Part shown: positions 36,365 through 45,023 of the stretch, piece after piece
Layout: each line of letters starts with the position of its first letter
Position numbering within the stretch: position 1 is the stretch's first letter
From: Brevibacillus sp. JNUCC-41
GTDB lineage: Bacteria > Bacillota > Bacilli > Bacillales > DSM-1321
Direction: 5' to 3'
NCBI RefSeq assembly: GCF_014844095.1
Contig: NZ_CP062163.1
Coordinates: 1,488,001 to 1,552,000 of the forward strand
Length of the DNA stretch: 64,000 bases
Made by a program: the position numbers and the translations under genes
The notes under the pieces: generated by a model
Databases searched by the model: none
The model's input: the letters and a program-made list of their open reading frames with translations, nothing else
Told to the model about the DNA's origin: nothing

Positions 36365-36513
36365 ACATCATGAAATATGTCGAAATCATGAAACAATTGT
36401 CGGAAGGTTTGAAAAGGGTTGATGTCTGCCCTAGCTTCATTATATCAAATGCTATGCTATAAAGAAAAAATTAAGCCTATTTTATTTACAGAAAATTTAA
36501 AAAAACTTAACAT

Positions 36514-36538
36514 AAAAACCGTTTGGCATCCAAACGGC
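36514..36538 (-). terminator. Terminator downstream of fliT
   Basis: Minus-strand CCGTTTGG-ATG-CCAAACGG hairpin followed by five T. Confidence 0.85.
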
Positions 36539-36545
36539 AGGGTAA

Positions 36546-36890
36546 TCAATTTCTTTTATCATAAAACATGCCATCCACAGATAGACTTTCATACGGGTTC
36601 GTGTATTTATTGGATGATCGTTTCTTCTTATTTATTTCCTGGATATCCCGCTGTATCTCCTGCTTTTGAAGCTTCAGCAAGTGATCGACCTGCTGGTTGA
36701 GCAACAGTACCGCACGGCCCAATTGTTGCTCTTCACCAGTAAACGGCGGGTTGATTTGAGAAAGAAGCCCATCCCGCTGATCGATCAGCTTTGTGACCCT
36801 TTCTATTTTATCATCACGTTCTGTGATCGTGCGATCTTCCAGAACGGCAAGCAATTCAGCAGTCAAATCATGAAAGGTTCTAATCACCAT
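36546..36890 (-). CDS. fliT: FliT-like flagellar chaperone
   Basis: The 114-aa all-helical protein has the length and position of B. subtilis FliT, last gene of the flaG-fliD-fliS-fliT unit. It is the expected chaperone for the filament cap protein FliD. Its ATG at 36890 shares one base with the fliS stop (TAATG), giving tight translational coupling. An upstream in-frame start at 36950 would lie entirely within fliS and is less likely. Sequence conservation in this family is low, so assignment rests mainly on gene order. Confidence 0.82.
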   Translation of the reverse strand: MVIRTFHDLTAELLAVLEDRTITERDDKIERVTKLIDQRDGLLSQINPPFTGEEQQLGRAVLLLNQQVDHLLKLQKQEIQRDIQEINKKKRSSNKYTNPYESLSVDGMFYDKRN

Positions 36891-37291
36891 TATACTTGAC
36901 CGCTTTGGGTAAATTGTTTTTTCCGATTGATCTGAATTACTTCCTTCCAAGTATTCCGGAACTCAGTAACAAGCCCCTCCACTTCTTCCAAGGCAGCAAC
37001 ATCATTTTTCATATTCGCTTCGATCAGACGCCGGTTCATGAAATCATACAGACTCATCATATCTTTGGATACATCCGCGTCCATATTCAGCGTCACCATC
37101 AATTCGCGGATAATATTTTGCGCCTTGATGATGTTCGTATTCTTCACTTCGATATTTCCTGCTTCAACGGCTTTCTTCCCAAGCATGATGAACTTCAAAC
37201 AGCCATTATAAAGCATTAATGTAAGCTCTCCCGGGGATGCTGTATTGACTGAATTTTGCTGGTACGATTGATATGGATTATTTATCGCCAT
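36890..37291 (-). CDS. fliS: FliS, flagellin export chaperone
   Basis: The 133-aa helical chaperone (INNPYQSYQQNSVNTASPGELTLMLYNGCLKF) binds the flagellin C-terminus in the cytoplasm and prevents early polymerisation. It also contributes to FliW release in the B. subtilis flagellin homeostasis loop. It lies 27 bases downstream of fliD and overlaps fliT by one base. Confidence 0.94.
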   Translation of the reverse strand: MAINNPYQSYQQNSVNTASPGELTLMLYNGCLKFIMLGKKAVEAGNIEVKNTNIIKAQNIIRELMVTLNMDADVSKDMMSLYDFMNRRLIEANMKNDVAALEEVEGLVTEFRNTWKEVIQINRKKQFTQSGQV

Positions 37292-37318
37292 ACTTAACTA
37301 CTTCCTTTCTGACATACC

Positions 37319-38830
37319 TTAACTAAAATAAGAAGCTAACGATGCACTTTGGCTGTTTGCCTTTTGAATCGCTTTTTCCATCGCCGTGAACTGGTTATAA
37401 TAGCGCGATTCCAGTTTCGTTAACTTCGCTTCAAATGTGGAAATCTTCTTATCCAGCCCATCAACCAATTTTCCGAGTGTAAAATTGTTATTAACATAGC
37501 CGGCCTTCCCGGCTTTTTCAGTAATCACCTTCATCGATGATTCTATATCATCCCTTAACCGGCGCGCGAGTCCTTTGTCGCTCTTTTCCGAACCATTGGC
37601 CATGAACAAATCATAAATCGCATTGGGATCCTCACTAATGGCTGCCCGGAGCTTGTCCTCATCAATCGTTAATTTACCGCCCTCCAAATAATTTTTGGTG
37701 GTGGTGATACCCAAACTGCTAAGACTGTTTTTTCCCGTAATTCCATCCACTGAAGTATATAGAGATGACCTCATTGTGGTCAGGAGACTTTTTAATGTCG
37801 AGTCGCTTTTTAACGTTCCGCTCTTCGCTTTTTCTTCCCACAGCTTCACTTCATCCTCTGTCATTGCCTTCTTTTGCTCAGAGGTAAGCGGCGTAAAGGA
37901 GCGATATTTCGCTTCACCCGTTTTATCTTGAACCTTTTTAATGACTTCATTGTATTTATTCACAAACTGTGTGATCGTATCCAGGATGGCATCCACATCA
38001 GCTGTTGATGAGAATGTAACTGTATCGGTCGTTTTTTGCTTTACCGTTATTTCCGCTCCATTAATCTGAAACGTATTAGAAGGCCGGGAAATTTCCAGTC
38101 CATTATAAACAATGGATGCATTTTCCCCTTTTGTGCCGCCAGTTCCTTCATTGTTACTTGCCATTTTTAACATATCGAAAAAATCTCCGGTGCCCCCTAA
38201 TTCAATTTCAGCTCTATCCTTAACATCACCGGTATTTTTAGCAGTGATGGAAAACTGCTGGGACTCTTCATCAAAAAATAGGGTCACTCCTGAGTTAGCG
38301 TTAATTTTATTTATCACAGTCTCTAACGTATCGTCCCCACTAAGGGTAAGCGTGTACGGTTTTTCCACTGTCACTCCATCTTTTACTTCCGTATCAAAAC
38401 CGCCATCTTTATTGATGGCGAGTATCGTAATATCTTGTGGTGTCGTGAAACCCAATTCCGATAGTTTCTTTTTGGAGTCGGTAACAGCTGATTTTTCCGT
38501 ACTTGTCATGGTTGCTGCTTTGGCAAGTCCATTCACTTGTACATTCCCGGAAAAATCACTGGTCGAATTCACATTTCTCACTGATACAGCATCTGGATTC
38601 GAAACCGACACCTTCTTTTTTATAAAGGAGGATTGCTTCCCGATTCCATCACGAATGAGCGTATCCAATTCTGATAAAGCTGTATTGATCGAACGGTAAT
38701 CATCCCGCTGCCATTCGGAATACTGCTTTTTCTGTGTTAATTTATCCAATGGCACCCGTTCTGCCTGCATCATGCTCTTAACTAGTTCATCAATGTCCAT
38801 CCCGCTTGCTAAACCACTGATTCGTACCAT
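37319..38830 (-). CDS. fliD: FliD, flagellar filament cap protein
   Basis: The 503-aa protein forms the cap that folds flagellin at the filament tip. The N-terminus (VRISGLASGMDIDELVKSMM) and C-terminal coiled coil (LEAKLTKLESRYYNQFTAME-type segment, ends ASYFS) are characteristic and polymerise through the D0/D1 helices. The central part is variable. It is transcribed with flaG, fliS and fliT from a sigma-D promoter upstream of flaG. Confidence 0.95.
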   Translation of the reverse strand: MVRISGLASGMDIDELVKSMMQAERVPLDKLTQKKQYSEWQRDDYRSINTALSELDTLIRDGIGKQSSFIKKKVSVSNPDAVSVRNVNSTSDFSGNVQVNGLAKAATMTSTEKSAVTDSKKKLSELGFTTPQDITILAINKDGGFDTEVKDGVTVEKPYTLTLSGDDTLETVINKINANSGVTLFFDEESQQFSITAKNTGDVKDRAEIELGGTGDFFDMLKMASNNEGTGGTKGENASIVYNGLEISRPSNTFQINGAEITVKQKTTDTVTFSSTADVDAILDTITQFVNKYNEVIKKVQDKTGEAKYRSFTPLTSEQKKAMTEDEVKLWEEKAKSGTLKSDSTLKSLLTTMRSSLYTSVDGITGKNSLSSLGITTTKNYLEGGKLTIDEDKLRAAISEDPNAIYDLFMANGSEKSDKGLARRLRDDIESSMKVITEKAGKAGYVNNNFTLGKLVDGLDKKISTFEAKLTKLESRYYNQFTAMEKAIQKANSQSASLASYFS

Positions 38831-38844
38831 AATAAATCACCCGC

Positions 38845-39207
38845 TTATATTTTTTCATCCACCATTATGCCGACAAACTCCGTCATTGCCGCATAGAAAT
38901 CCAATAACTTCTTCGGAGGAATTTCCCTGATCGTCTCATCCGTCACGTCATCGACTACCTTGACATAGTACTCATTCAGCTTTTCGTGATATTCAAAACG
39001 AACGGCCGTATGTGCCGGATTCAGGAAGGTGTTCAAATTATCCACCAATTCCTGCATCTTTTCTTTTGAAGGCTCATCAGTAGATTCTACACTTTGCTCC
39101 GAATAGGCAAGCGTATTCATTTCCCGCTGATAATATGAACTGATTCCTTCCGAGATTGCTGTTCTAAGTTGTGAGGAAAGAATATTCGTGGACAAACTCT
39201 CCAGCAT
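38845..39207 (-). CDS. flaG: FlaG-family flagellar protein (YvyC)
   Basis: The 120-aa protein has a C-terminal FlaG domain (VDNLNTFLNPAHTAVRFEYH, then VKVVDDVTDETIREIPPKK). FlaG proteins influence filament length by an unclear mechanism. GGGGGG lies 8 bases before the ATG. It is first in the fliD operon, with a near-consensus sigma-D promoter 35-61 bases upstream. Confidence 0.9.
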   Translation of the reverse strand: MLESLSTNILSSQLRTAISEGISSYYQREMNTLAYSEQSVESTDEPSKEKMQELVDNLNTFLNPAHTAVRFEYHEKLNEYYVKVVDDVTDETIREIPPKKLLDFYAAMTEFVGIMVDEKI

Positions 39208-39241
39208 CTAAATAGCCCCCCATATAATGTCTTTACTTTTT

Positions 39242-39268
39242 ATATCGGTTCTTACAGTTTTATATTTA
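39242..39268 (-). promoter_or_regulatory. Sigma-D promoter of the flaG-fliD-fliS-fliT operon
   Basis: Minus-strand TAAA, 15-base spacer, ACCGATAT (consensus TAAA-N15-GCCGATAT; one mismatch). Confidence 0.8.
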
Positions 39269-39337
39269 GTAAAGCTTTTTGACCTTTTCTATAAAAGAGA
39301 TTCTACTAAAAAACTCCAGAAGAATAACTTGAGTCTA

Positions 39338-39454
39338 GTTGATTTCCACTTCAGGCACTCGCTTTCCGCGGGCGGTCCGGGAGCCTCCTTGGCGGTTTTG
39401 CGCCTGCGGGGTTCGTATTCCCGCAGGAGTCTCGCACCTTACGTTCCAATCAAC
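39338..39454 (+). repeat. Bacillaceae dispersed GC-rich repeat, copy 3 (full length)
   Basis: The element is bounded by GTTGATT and AATCAAC inverted ends. It contains the blocks CTCGCTTTCCGC, GGGAGCCTCC, TTTGCGCCTGCGGGG and CCCGCAGGAGTCTCGC. It is far more GC-rich than its flanks. Copies 1 and 2 are partial versions. Confidence 0.8.
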
Positions 39455-39859
39455 TTTGTTTTAGCATTTAGATGGAAATCCTTTTACCTACATTCTTTTT
39501 AAAAAAATTAAAAGATTAAAACTGAGGTGATAATCACTTCTCTACGTTCGAAAAAAATTATGACTGACGATTATATTTATAGGACTTCCCTTTTTATTCA
39601 AATGAACCTGCGAACATACTAGGAAGAATGGAATATCCCATCCAGCTTGTGATTGATAGCGTGTTTACCAGTCATTTCACCATACACAATCACATCTTCA
39701 TCTACGGATTTTGTAGTACCATCACACTCAATGAAGTCATTATGATTGTAGCCATAAGATTCCTTGCAGATAGATAAACGAATGGTCCCTTACTTTTTAA
39801 AGGTCAGTAATCCCTTTTTTCTGCATCGTAATGTTCCTTACACCCTTCAATCAGTACAA
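39455..39859. other. Intergenic region between dispersed repeat and hag terminator
   Basis: About 400 bases with no intact gene. The only coding-like content is the minus-strand fragment at 39619-39789. Confidence 0.5.
39619..39789 (-). pseudogene. Coding-like gene remnant (about 56 codons, no start)
   Basis: The minus-strand frame reads ...RLSICKESYGYNHNDFIECD... and ends ...GKHAINHKLDGIFHSS before a TAG at 39621-39619. A TAA stop at 39792-39790 interrupts the frame on the 5' side, and no start codon or ribosome-binding site is present. Composition is protein-like, so I read it as the decayed 3' end of an unknown gene. It lies in the flaG-hag gap beside the dispersed repeat. Confidence 0.4.
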
Positions 39860-39894
39860 ATAAAAGAGCCTAACACAAAGTGTCAGACCCTTTA
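39860..39894 (-). terminator. Terminator downstream of hag
   Basis: Minus-strand GGGTCTGACAC and GTGTTAGGCTC form a stem with a few G-T pairs across TTT, followed by TTTTATT. Confidence 0.75.
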
Positions 39895-39914
39895 TTGTTA
39901 GGCTAACTATCCAA

Positions 39915-41093
39915 TTAACGAAGTAATTGAAGAACGCCCTGGGGTTGCTGGTTTGCTTGCGCGAGCATGGCTTGTGCTGCTTGAGAAAGAATGGAGTTCT
40001 TAGTTTGATCCATCATAGTCTTAGCCATGTCGGTGTCTCGGATACGAGATTCTGCAGCAGTTAAGTTCTCTGAAGAAGTGCTCAAGTTGTTAATTGTATG
40101 TTCTAAACGGTTTTGGTTTGCACCCAATTTAGAACGTTCTGCTGATACTGTTGTAATCGCATTTTCAATCGTTTTGATTGAATCAGATGCAGATTTTTGA
40201 TCAGAAATGTTGATACCTTTTGTAGCATCTTTGTTTAATGTAGTTGAAGTTGTGGTATCAGCACCTACAGTAGCAGCCTGAGTAAGATCCCCACCATCAA
40301 CAACGGTAGCTATTACTGATCCCTTGCTCGCTTTATTAATTGCATCTAAAACATCTTGCTGTTTAGCTGAAATAGCACCAGGATTAGTAGTATCCCCAGC
40401 TTCTTGAGCTAATGTGATAGTAAGTGTTTTACCATCATCACTTAATGTAGCAGTTGTTTCATTTACAGCAGCAGCATCTTTGTCTCCAGCAGCTGTGAAT
40501 GTGACTTTAACCGCTTCACCCTTGTCGTTTCTAATTTCGATTTCACTGTTACCTTCAAGAGCAGTCTTATCTCCGATTTGACCTTGTACGCCTAAAGAAT
40601 CAGCATCCATATTGTTGATAGTCAATTTAATGTTTTGACCTTCGTTAGCACCGATGTGGAAAGTTACATCTTTAGCATCACCGTTGATCAATTTCTTCGT
40701 GTTGAACTCAGTGTTTTCAGCAACACGAGTGATCTCTTGAGACAGTTGATCCACTTCTTTTTGAAGTTCAGCACGGTCAGTATCCGTGTTTGTGTCATTT
40801 GAAGATTGAACAGCAAGTTCACGCATACGTTGTAGAATGTCGTGAGTTTCGTTTAATGCACCTTCAGCTGTTTGGATTAAGCTAATACCATCTTGAGCAT
40901 TACGAGAAGCTTGATCCAGACCGCGGATTTGTCCACGCATTTTTTCAGAGATTGCAAGACCAGCTGCGTCATCGCCTGCACGATTGATACGCATACCTGA
41001 TGCAAGTTTCTCCATCGATTTAGATTGTGCATTCGTTGCTGCACCTAATTGACGGTGCGTGTTAAGAGCTGTGATATTGTGATTGATAATCAT
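39915..41093 (-). CDS. hag: Flagellin Hag
   Basis: The 392-aa filament subunit has conserved N-terminal D0/D1 helices (MIINHNITALNTHRQLGAAT..., ASGMRINRAGDDAAGLAISE) and a C-terminal D1/D0 (SRIRDTDMAKTMMDQTKNSI, ends GVLQLLR). The variable, Thr/Ala/Asp-rich surface domain spans about residues 170-320, larger than in B. subtilis Hag (about 304 aa). AAGGAGG precedes the ATG by about 8 bases. It is transcribed alone from a sigma-D promoter (41224-41198), with a structured leader that carries a CsrA-type hairpin. Confidence 0.97.
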   Translation of the reverse strand: MIINHNITALNTHRQLGAATNAQSKSMEKLASGMRINRAGDDAAGLAISEKMRGQIRGLDQASRNAQDGISLIQTAEGALNETHDILQRMRELAVQSSNDTNTDTDRAELQKEVDQLSQEITRVAENTEFNTKKLINGDAKDVTFHIGANEGQNIKLTINNMDADSLGVQGQIGDKTALEGNSEIEIRNDKGEAVKVTFTAAGDKDAAAVNETTATLSDDGKTLTITLAQEAGDTTNPGAISAKQQDVLDAINKASKGSVIATVVDGGDLTQAATVGADTTTSTTLNKDATKGINISDQKSASDSIKTIENAITTVSAERSKLGANQNRLEHTINNLSTSSENLTAAESRIRDTDMAKTMMDQTKNSILSQAAQAMLAQANQQPQGVLQLLR

Positions 41094-41121
41094 TTTTGTT
41101 TCCTCCTTGAGTCTTAAGTCC

Positions 41122-41135
41122 CCACGTCCATGTGG
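41122..41135 (-). promoter_or_regulatory. CsrA-binding hairpin in the hag leader
   Basis: Minus-strand CCACATGGACGTGG folds with GGA exposed in the loop; ACATGGACGT follows the CsrA consensus ACARGGAUGU closely. The ribosome-binding site region CAAGGAGGA offers a second GGA. In B. subtilis CsrA blocks hag translation through two such sites. Confidence 0.7.
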
Positions 41136-41141
41136 TTGTTT

Positions 41142-41187
41142 ACGATGGGCAGTGAATAAGTCGGCCGCCTATTTCACTACCCATCGT
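41142..41187 (-). other. Large 5'-UTR hairpin in the hag mRNA
   Basis: Minus-strand ACGATGGG-T-AGTGAA pairs with TTCACT-G-CCCATCGT, forming a long stem at the 5' end of the hag transcript. It probably stabilises the mRNA. Confidence 0.65.
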
Positions 41188-41197
41188 TGTATAGTTA

Positions 41198-41224
41198 ATA
41201 TCGACCTGCTTGGAAACATATTTA
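41198..41224 (-). promoter_or_regulatory. Sigma-D promoter of hag
   Basis: Minus-strand TAAA (41224-41221), 15-base spacer, GTCGATAT (41205-41198); one mismatch from TAAA-N15-GCCGATAT. Confidence 0.85.
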
Positions 41225-41231
41225 GCGGATT

Positions 41232-41465
41232 TTAAGATTTTTTCTTGAAATGCTCATTTATATTTTCCAGAAAATTGGTTTCTGTTTTTGAGGCTGTTCT
41301 ATTTTCCTGCTGGATGGACAGATAGACTTCCTTCCTATGGATATCGACGTTTTTAGGGGCATTGATCCCCAGTTTAATCTGTTCCCCCTCAACGGACAGG
41401 ATCGTAATCTCGATATCATCGCCGATCATGATCGCTTCATTTGGTTTTCTGGTCAAAACGAGCAT
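41232..41465 (-). CDS. csrA: CsrA, translational repressor of flagellin
   Basis: The 77-aa RNA-binding protein ([20 protein letters not shown], then [20 protein letters not shown]) dimerises and binds GGA loops. Here it should repress hag translation. FliW, encoded immediately upstream, sequesters it. The ATG at 41465 shares one base with the fliW stop (TGATG); one extra ATG codon at 41468 is possible. The stop lies just upstream of the hag sigma-D promoter. Confidence 0.95.
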   Translation of the reverse strand: MLVLTRKPNEAIMIGDDIEITILSVEGEQIKLGINAPKNVDIHRKEVYLSIQQENRTASKTETNFLENINEHFKKKS

Positions 41466-41908
41466 CATTTCCCCCCCTGTTCTGTTGGAGGTTCAAACAG
41501 TCTGTGCTTTGTACGGTATTCACTAGCATTCATGATAAATTGCTTACCGACTTTTTTGGGGCCGTTTATGATGATGGGAGCCTGTAGATTGGCCGTCGTT
41601 TCATTGAAAGGGTCCTGGATCGTTAAGATGACGAAAGTGATGACTTCCAGTTCCGTTTCAATTTGTAAAGAAGATAACACCTCATCCGTGAGCTTCACTT
41701 CGTAATCGTGAAACACTTCAAAAGGGTCCGTTACAATGAAGGCAAGCCCTTTTGTTTCTATCGATTGCAGGACGAAAAAGGGCGTGTCATCCAAAGCTAG
41801 CAAGCAAAACTGTTTTTCTTCTAAAAACCCTGGTATCCCGTTTTCAAATATATAAATCTCTTTCTCTGCTAATTCGAGTTCGCCATGAAATTTTGTTTGT
41901 ATGATCAT
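41465..41908 (-). CDS. fliW: FliW, flagellar assembly factor and CsrA antagonist
   Basis: The 147-aa protein ([55 protein letters not shown]) binds either flagellin or CsrA and so matches flagellin translation to secretion. It overlaps csrA by one base, forming a partner pair translated together, and follows yviE by 8 bases. Confidence 0.95.
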   Translation of the reverse strand: MIIQTKFHGELELAEKEIYIFENGIPGFLEEKQFCLLALDDTPFFVLQSIETKGLAFIVTDPFEVFHDYEVKLTDEVLSSLQIETELEVITFVILTIQDPFNETTANLQAPIIINGPKKVGKQFIMNASEYRTKHRLFEPPTEQGGK

Positions 41909-41916
41909 CTATGTTT

Positions 41917-42498
41917 TCACTGCCCTATCTCATCTGGAAATAAATTGATGAAATCTATATCCAGCGCATTTTTTTGTAGAATTTCCACATCCACACTTCC
42001 TGGTGTGTAAGTATGGATCGCCCCATTGATTTGAGCATCAATGATCGGTTTTTGTACGGTTGCTTCAATCTCCACTCGGGCCGGCTCGTAGTCCAGCTTC
42101 ACGCTGAAATGAGAGGGAATCCATCCGAGTTTGAATTGCTTATCAGGCCCTTTGCTGTTTTGCCTGGCCTGTTCAGCGATTGGATTGCCGCCTTTTTCAA
42201 TATGCCTCAGTTCCGTTCCCTGCTGGGCACGTCTTGCCATACCCGCCAGCCAATCCTGATATCCCTGCTTTGCAAATTCATCGACTCTTCTTGAGAGGCT
42301 TTTCAAATCCATGTCTTCCCTTGCTTGTGACTGATCGATCGTCAGCTTGCCTGGTGTCGTTTGAATCTCCAGTATGGCTTGCGGCTGTTCGATAGATTGG
42401 ACCGCCGCCTTCTGTTCGATTTGCTGTACAGGCTGCTCTAGATTCAATCCAATCTTCATGGGGGTGGATTGCAATCTGATTTGTGGAATCTGCATCAT
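41917..42498 (-). CDS. yviE: YviE, DUF6470-family protein of the flagellar operon
   Basis: The 193-aa protein (MQIPQIRLQSTPMKIGLNLE...) ends with DIDFINLFPDEIGQ. The family is always found between flgL and fliW in Bacillus and has no known function. Several starts are close together; the ATG at 42498 has AAGGAG 5 bases upstream and the one at 42495 has it 8 bases upstream. No membrane segment or signal peptide is visible. Confidence 0.82.
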   Translation of the reverse strand: MMQIPQIRLQSTPMKIGLNLEQPVQQIEQKAAVQSIEQPQAILEIQTTPGKLTIDQSQAREDMDLKSLSRRVDEFAKQGYQDWLAGMARRAQQGTELRHIEKGGNPIAEQARQNSKGPDKQFKLGWIPSHFSVKLDYEPARVEIEATVQKPIIDAQINGAIHTYTPGSVDVEILQKNALDIDFINLFPDEIGQ

Positions 42499-42539
42499 CA
42501 ACACTCCTTATAGAAAAAAGCTATCCATTTAAGAATAGC

Positions 42540-43418
42540 TTAGCGAAGAAAATCCAATAAACTCGGTTGCATGATTTTTGCGCCGATGCTTAAAGCAGCA
42601 CTATGGACACTTTCCTGGGTCGTCAAATCCATGATCGCCTTTTCGATATCGACATCCTCATTTTTCGAAAGGATTTCAGTGGCAAAAACCTCCTGCTGCT
42701 TGAGACGGTCCGTCATCAGCTCAATCCGATTCTGCCTAGCACCAACCTGTGCCTGCATGCCTAAGAAATTATTTATCGTTGCATCAAGTGCTTCCAGTGT
42801 GCCGCTTACGTCCCCGCCGTTTTCGAGTGCCTCGATCGTCTGGTCGATGCTTCCGCCGGCAGCGAGTGCATCACCAAAAATCTTGGAACCGTCCGTATTG
42901 ATTTTAAGGGAAATCCCGGAAAACACTTCAAGGTTTATATCCCCTGTGCCATACACCGTATTTCCATTCGCATCTTTAACGGACGATGGCCTCACATTCG
43001 TATCCTGACCGTTGAAAATATATTTCCCGCCAATCTGTGTGTCGCCAAGAGTTATGAGATGTTCTTTTAATTGTTTAATTTCTTCAGTAATCGTTTTAAG
43101 TTGTTCCCCTTCATACGTGCCATTGCTTCCTTGAACGGTTAATTCACGAATCCGCTGCATGGCGGAAACCGCTTCCGTAATGGCATCATCCGTGCTGTCG
43201 ATCCAATTGGTCGCCTCGGCAATGTTACTTTGATACTGCCCTATTTGATTGAGGTTTGTCCGGTACCCCATTCCCATCATGGCCGCAACAGGGTTATCGG
43301 ATGGTTTGGAGAATTTCTTTTGCGAGGAAACCTGCTCTTGCAGCTTGGACATCTTTTCGTAACTGTTGCTTAAATTGCTCAACATATTATTGGTTAGCAT
43401 CGATTGCGTTACCCGCAT
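42540..43418 (-). CDS. flgL: FlgL, hook-filament junction protein 3
   Basis: The 292-aa flagellin-related junction protein has the N-terminus MRVTQSMLTNNMLSNLSNSY and C-terminus IEKAIMDLTTQESVHSAALS...LLDFLR. It joins FlgK to the filament outside the cell. It lies 16 bases downstream of flgK in the same operon. Confidence 0.95.
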   Translation of the reverse strand: MRVTQSMLTNNMLSNLSNSYEKMSKLQEQVSSQKKFSKPSDNPVAAMMGMGYRTNLNQIGQYQSNIAEATNWIDSTDDAITEAVSAMQRIRELTVQGSNGTYEGEQLKTITEEIKQLKEHLITLGDTQIGGKYIFNGQDTNVRPSSVKDANGNTVYGTGDINLEVFSGISLKINTDGSKIFGDALAAGGSIDQTIEALENGGDVSGTLEALDATINNFLGMQAQVGARQNRIELMTDRLKQQEVFATEILSKNEDVDIEKAIMDLTTQESVHSAALSIGAKIMQPSLLDFLR

Positions 43419-43434
43419 GTTCGTCCCCTCCTAT

Positions 43435-44994
43435 TTATCGGCCTACCGTACCCATTCCGTTAATTATTTTATCGAGCATTTCATCCATCATCGTCATCAT
43501 TCTTGCAGATGCGTTGTATGCCTGCTGGAATTTGATCATGTCCGTCATTTCTTCATCAAGGGATACGGAACTGACGGACTCCCTATTTTGATTGACCGAG
43601 GCAGCAAGCACGACAGAATTGGAAAGGTTCTTTTGGGCGCTTTGGGAATCCACGCCAAGCTTTCCGATGATACCGGAATAATAGGTATCGAAGCTTCCCG
43701 TCAATTCGACAGAGTTTTGGTCTTTAGTCAAGTACTCACTGAACGCCTTCTTTTTAAGGTCAGCCAGGAGTTTTGCATTTTCATTATCACCGGATGCCCC
43801 TCCGCTTTTTCCGCCTGCGGCTATTTTTGTGGGATCCTTAATGATTTCACCATTCACCTTGATGCTTTGGGCGGCACTCTTACCAGGTTCAAGTTCAAAG
43901 AAGTTCAATGCTGAAGTGCTGTCATCACCTAAGGCATACCCTTGTTTATGGATGGCATTGAACTCATTCACAAAAGCCGTCGTCATATTATCGAGCTTTT
44001 TCAACATATCAGGATAAGCGCCGCCGATCGTTCCATCAGCCTTCTTATAGCCGAAGCTTTTGATCAAACCGGATAGTTCTCCCGAGAATTTGTAATCCGT
44101 CAATGTTTTCGAACCAAACTTCAATCCGTCTACCATACCTGTCTTTTTATCATGGCTAACTTCAACTTTCGAAGTTCCCACCATCCCGGTTTGGTTAACA
44201 CTGACAAGATTGATGGGCGGTACGAAAGATGAACCGTCTTCTTGCATCAATTCGATGTTGTATAGCCCTGTAGCCACATCGCTGGCCCTGCCGTAATCCG
44301 TCGGAATGACGTTATTCACTTTAATGCTGACAAGCTGCGAGAGATTGTCCACGAGTACATCACGTTTATCATAAAGGTCATTGGGGATATAACCATGCGG
44401 CTCCACTTTACTGATCTGTTGGTTAAGCTGATCAATACTGCTGATGAGCGTATTGATTTCGTTCGCTTTGACGTTTATCTGATTGCCGATATCCGTTTGA
44501 ACACTTGTTAGCGAGTTGTAGTAGTAGTTCAGGGTATCCGCGACCATGACCCCCGTCGAGGCAACGACTTCACGGGCCCCGGAGTTTTCCGTATTGGCCG
44601 TCAGCCCCTGCAGCGAATTCCAGAACTTCTCCATCGTGGCGGCTAATCCGCTGTCGGTCGGTTCGTTCATGACCCCTTCCATTTTCGTCAGGGATTCACT
44701 CATGGCCCCGTAATAACCGATTTTATTACTTTGTGTCCTGTATTGTGCATCCAGGAAACTGTCGCGGATCCGCTGAACCGTTTCAGCTGCCACCCCTGTC
44801 CCGATTTGGCCGGCAACACGCGGGCTGTTCAAACCGACAGTAGGAAAGCCCGACGTCTGGACCAAGTTGACCCGCTGCCTTGAATATCCTAATGTATTGG
44901 CATTGGCCACATTATTTCCTGTTGTATATAAGGCTCCTTGAGAGGTGGATAATCCGCGCTTGGCGGTCTCAAGACCCATAAAGGTTGAAATCAT
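43435..44994 (-). CDS. flgK: FlgK, hook-filament junction protein 1
   Basis: The 519-aa junction protein begins MISTFMGLETAKRGLSTSQG, with the flagellar rod/hook motif ALYTTGNNVANANTLGYSRQ. It ends with EMTDMIKFQQAYNASARMMT. Together with FlgL it connects hook and filament. GGAGGTG precedes the ATG. It follows the chaperone gene flgN by about 30 bases. Confidence 0.96.
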   Translation of the reverse strand: MISTFMGLETAKRGLSTSQGALYTTGNNVANANTLGYSRQRVNLVQTSGFPTVGLNSPRVAGQIGTGVAAETVQRIRDSFLDAQYRTQSNKIGYYGAMSESLTKMEGVMNEPTDSGLAATMEKFWNSLQGLTANTENSGAREVVASTGVMVADTLNYYYNSLTSVQTDIGNQINVKANEINTLISSIDQLNQQISKVEPHGYIPNDLYDKRDVLVDNLSQLVSIKVNNVIPTDYGRASDVATGLYNIELMQEDGSSFVPPINLVSVNQTGMVGTSKVEVSHDKKTGMVDGLKFGSKTLTDYKFSGELSGLIKSFGYKKADGTIGGAYPDMLKKLDNMTTAFVNEFNAIHKQGYALGDDSTSALNFFELEPGKSAAQSIKVNGEIIKDPTKIAAGGKSGGASGDNENAKLLADLKKKAFSEYLTKDQNSVELTGSFDTYYSGIIGKLGVDSQSAQKNLSNSVVLAASVNQNRESVSSVSLDEEMTDMIKFQQAYNASARMMTMMDEMLDKIINGMGTVGR

Positions 44995-45023
44995 TTGCTC
45001 GCACCTCCATCTTTTTCTGCTTC

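Noticed and set aside
38112..38699. 195-aa frame antisense to fliD
   Set aside because: FliD is clear on the minus strand; the antisense frame is a by-product of codon use.
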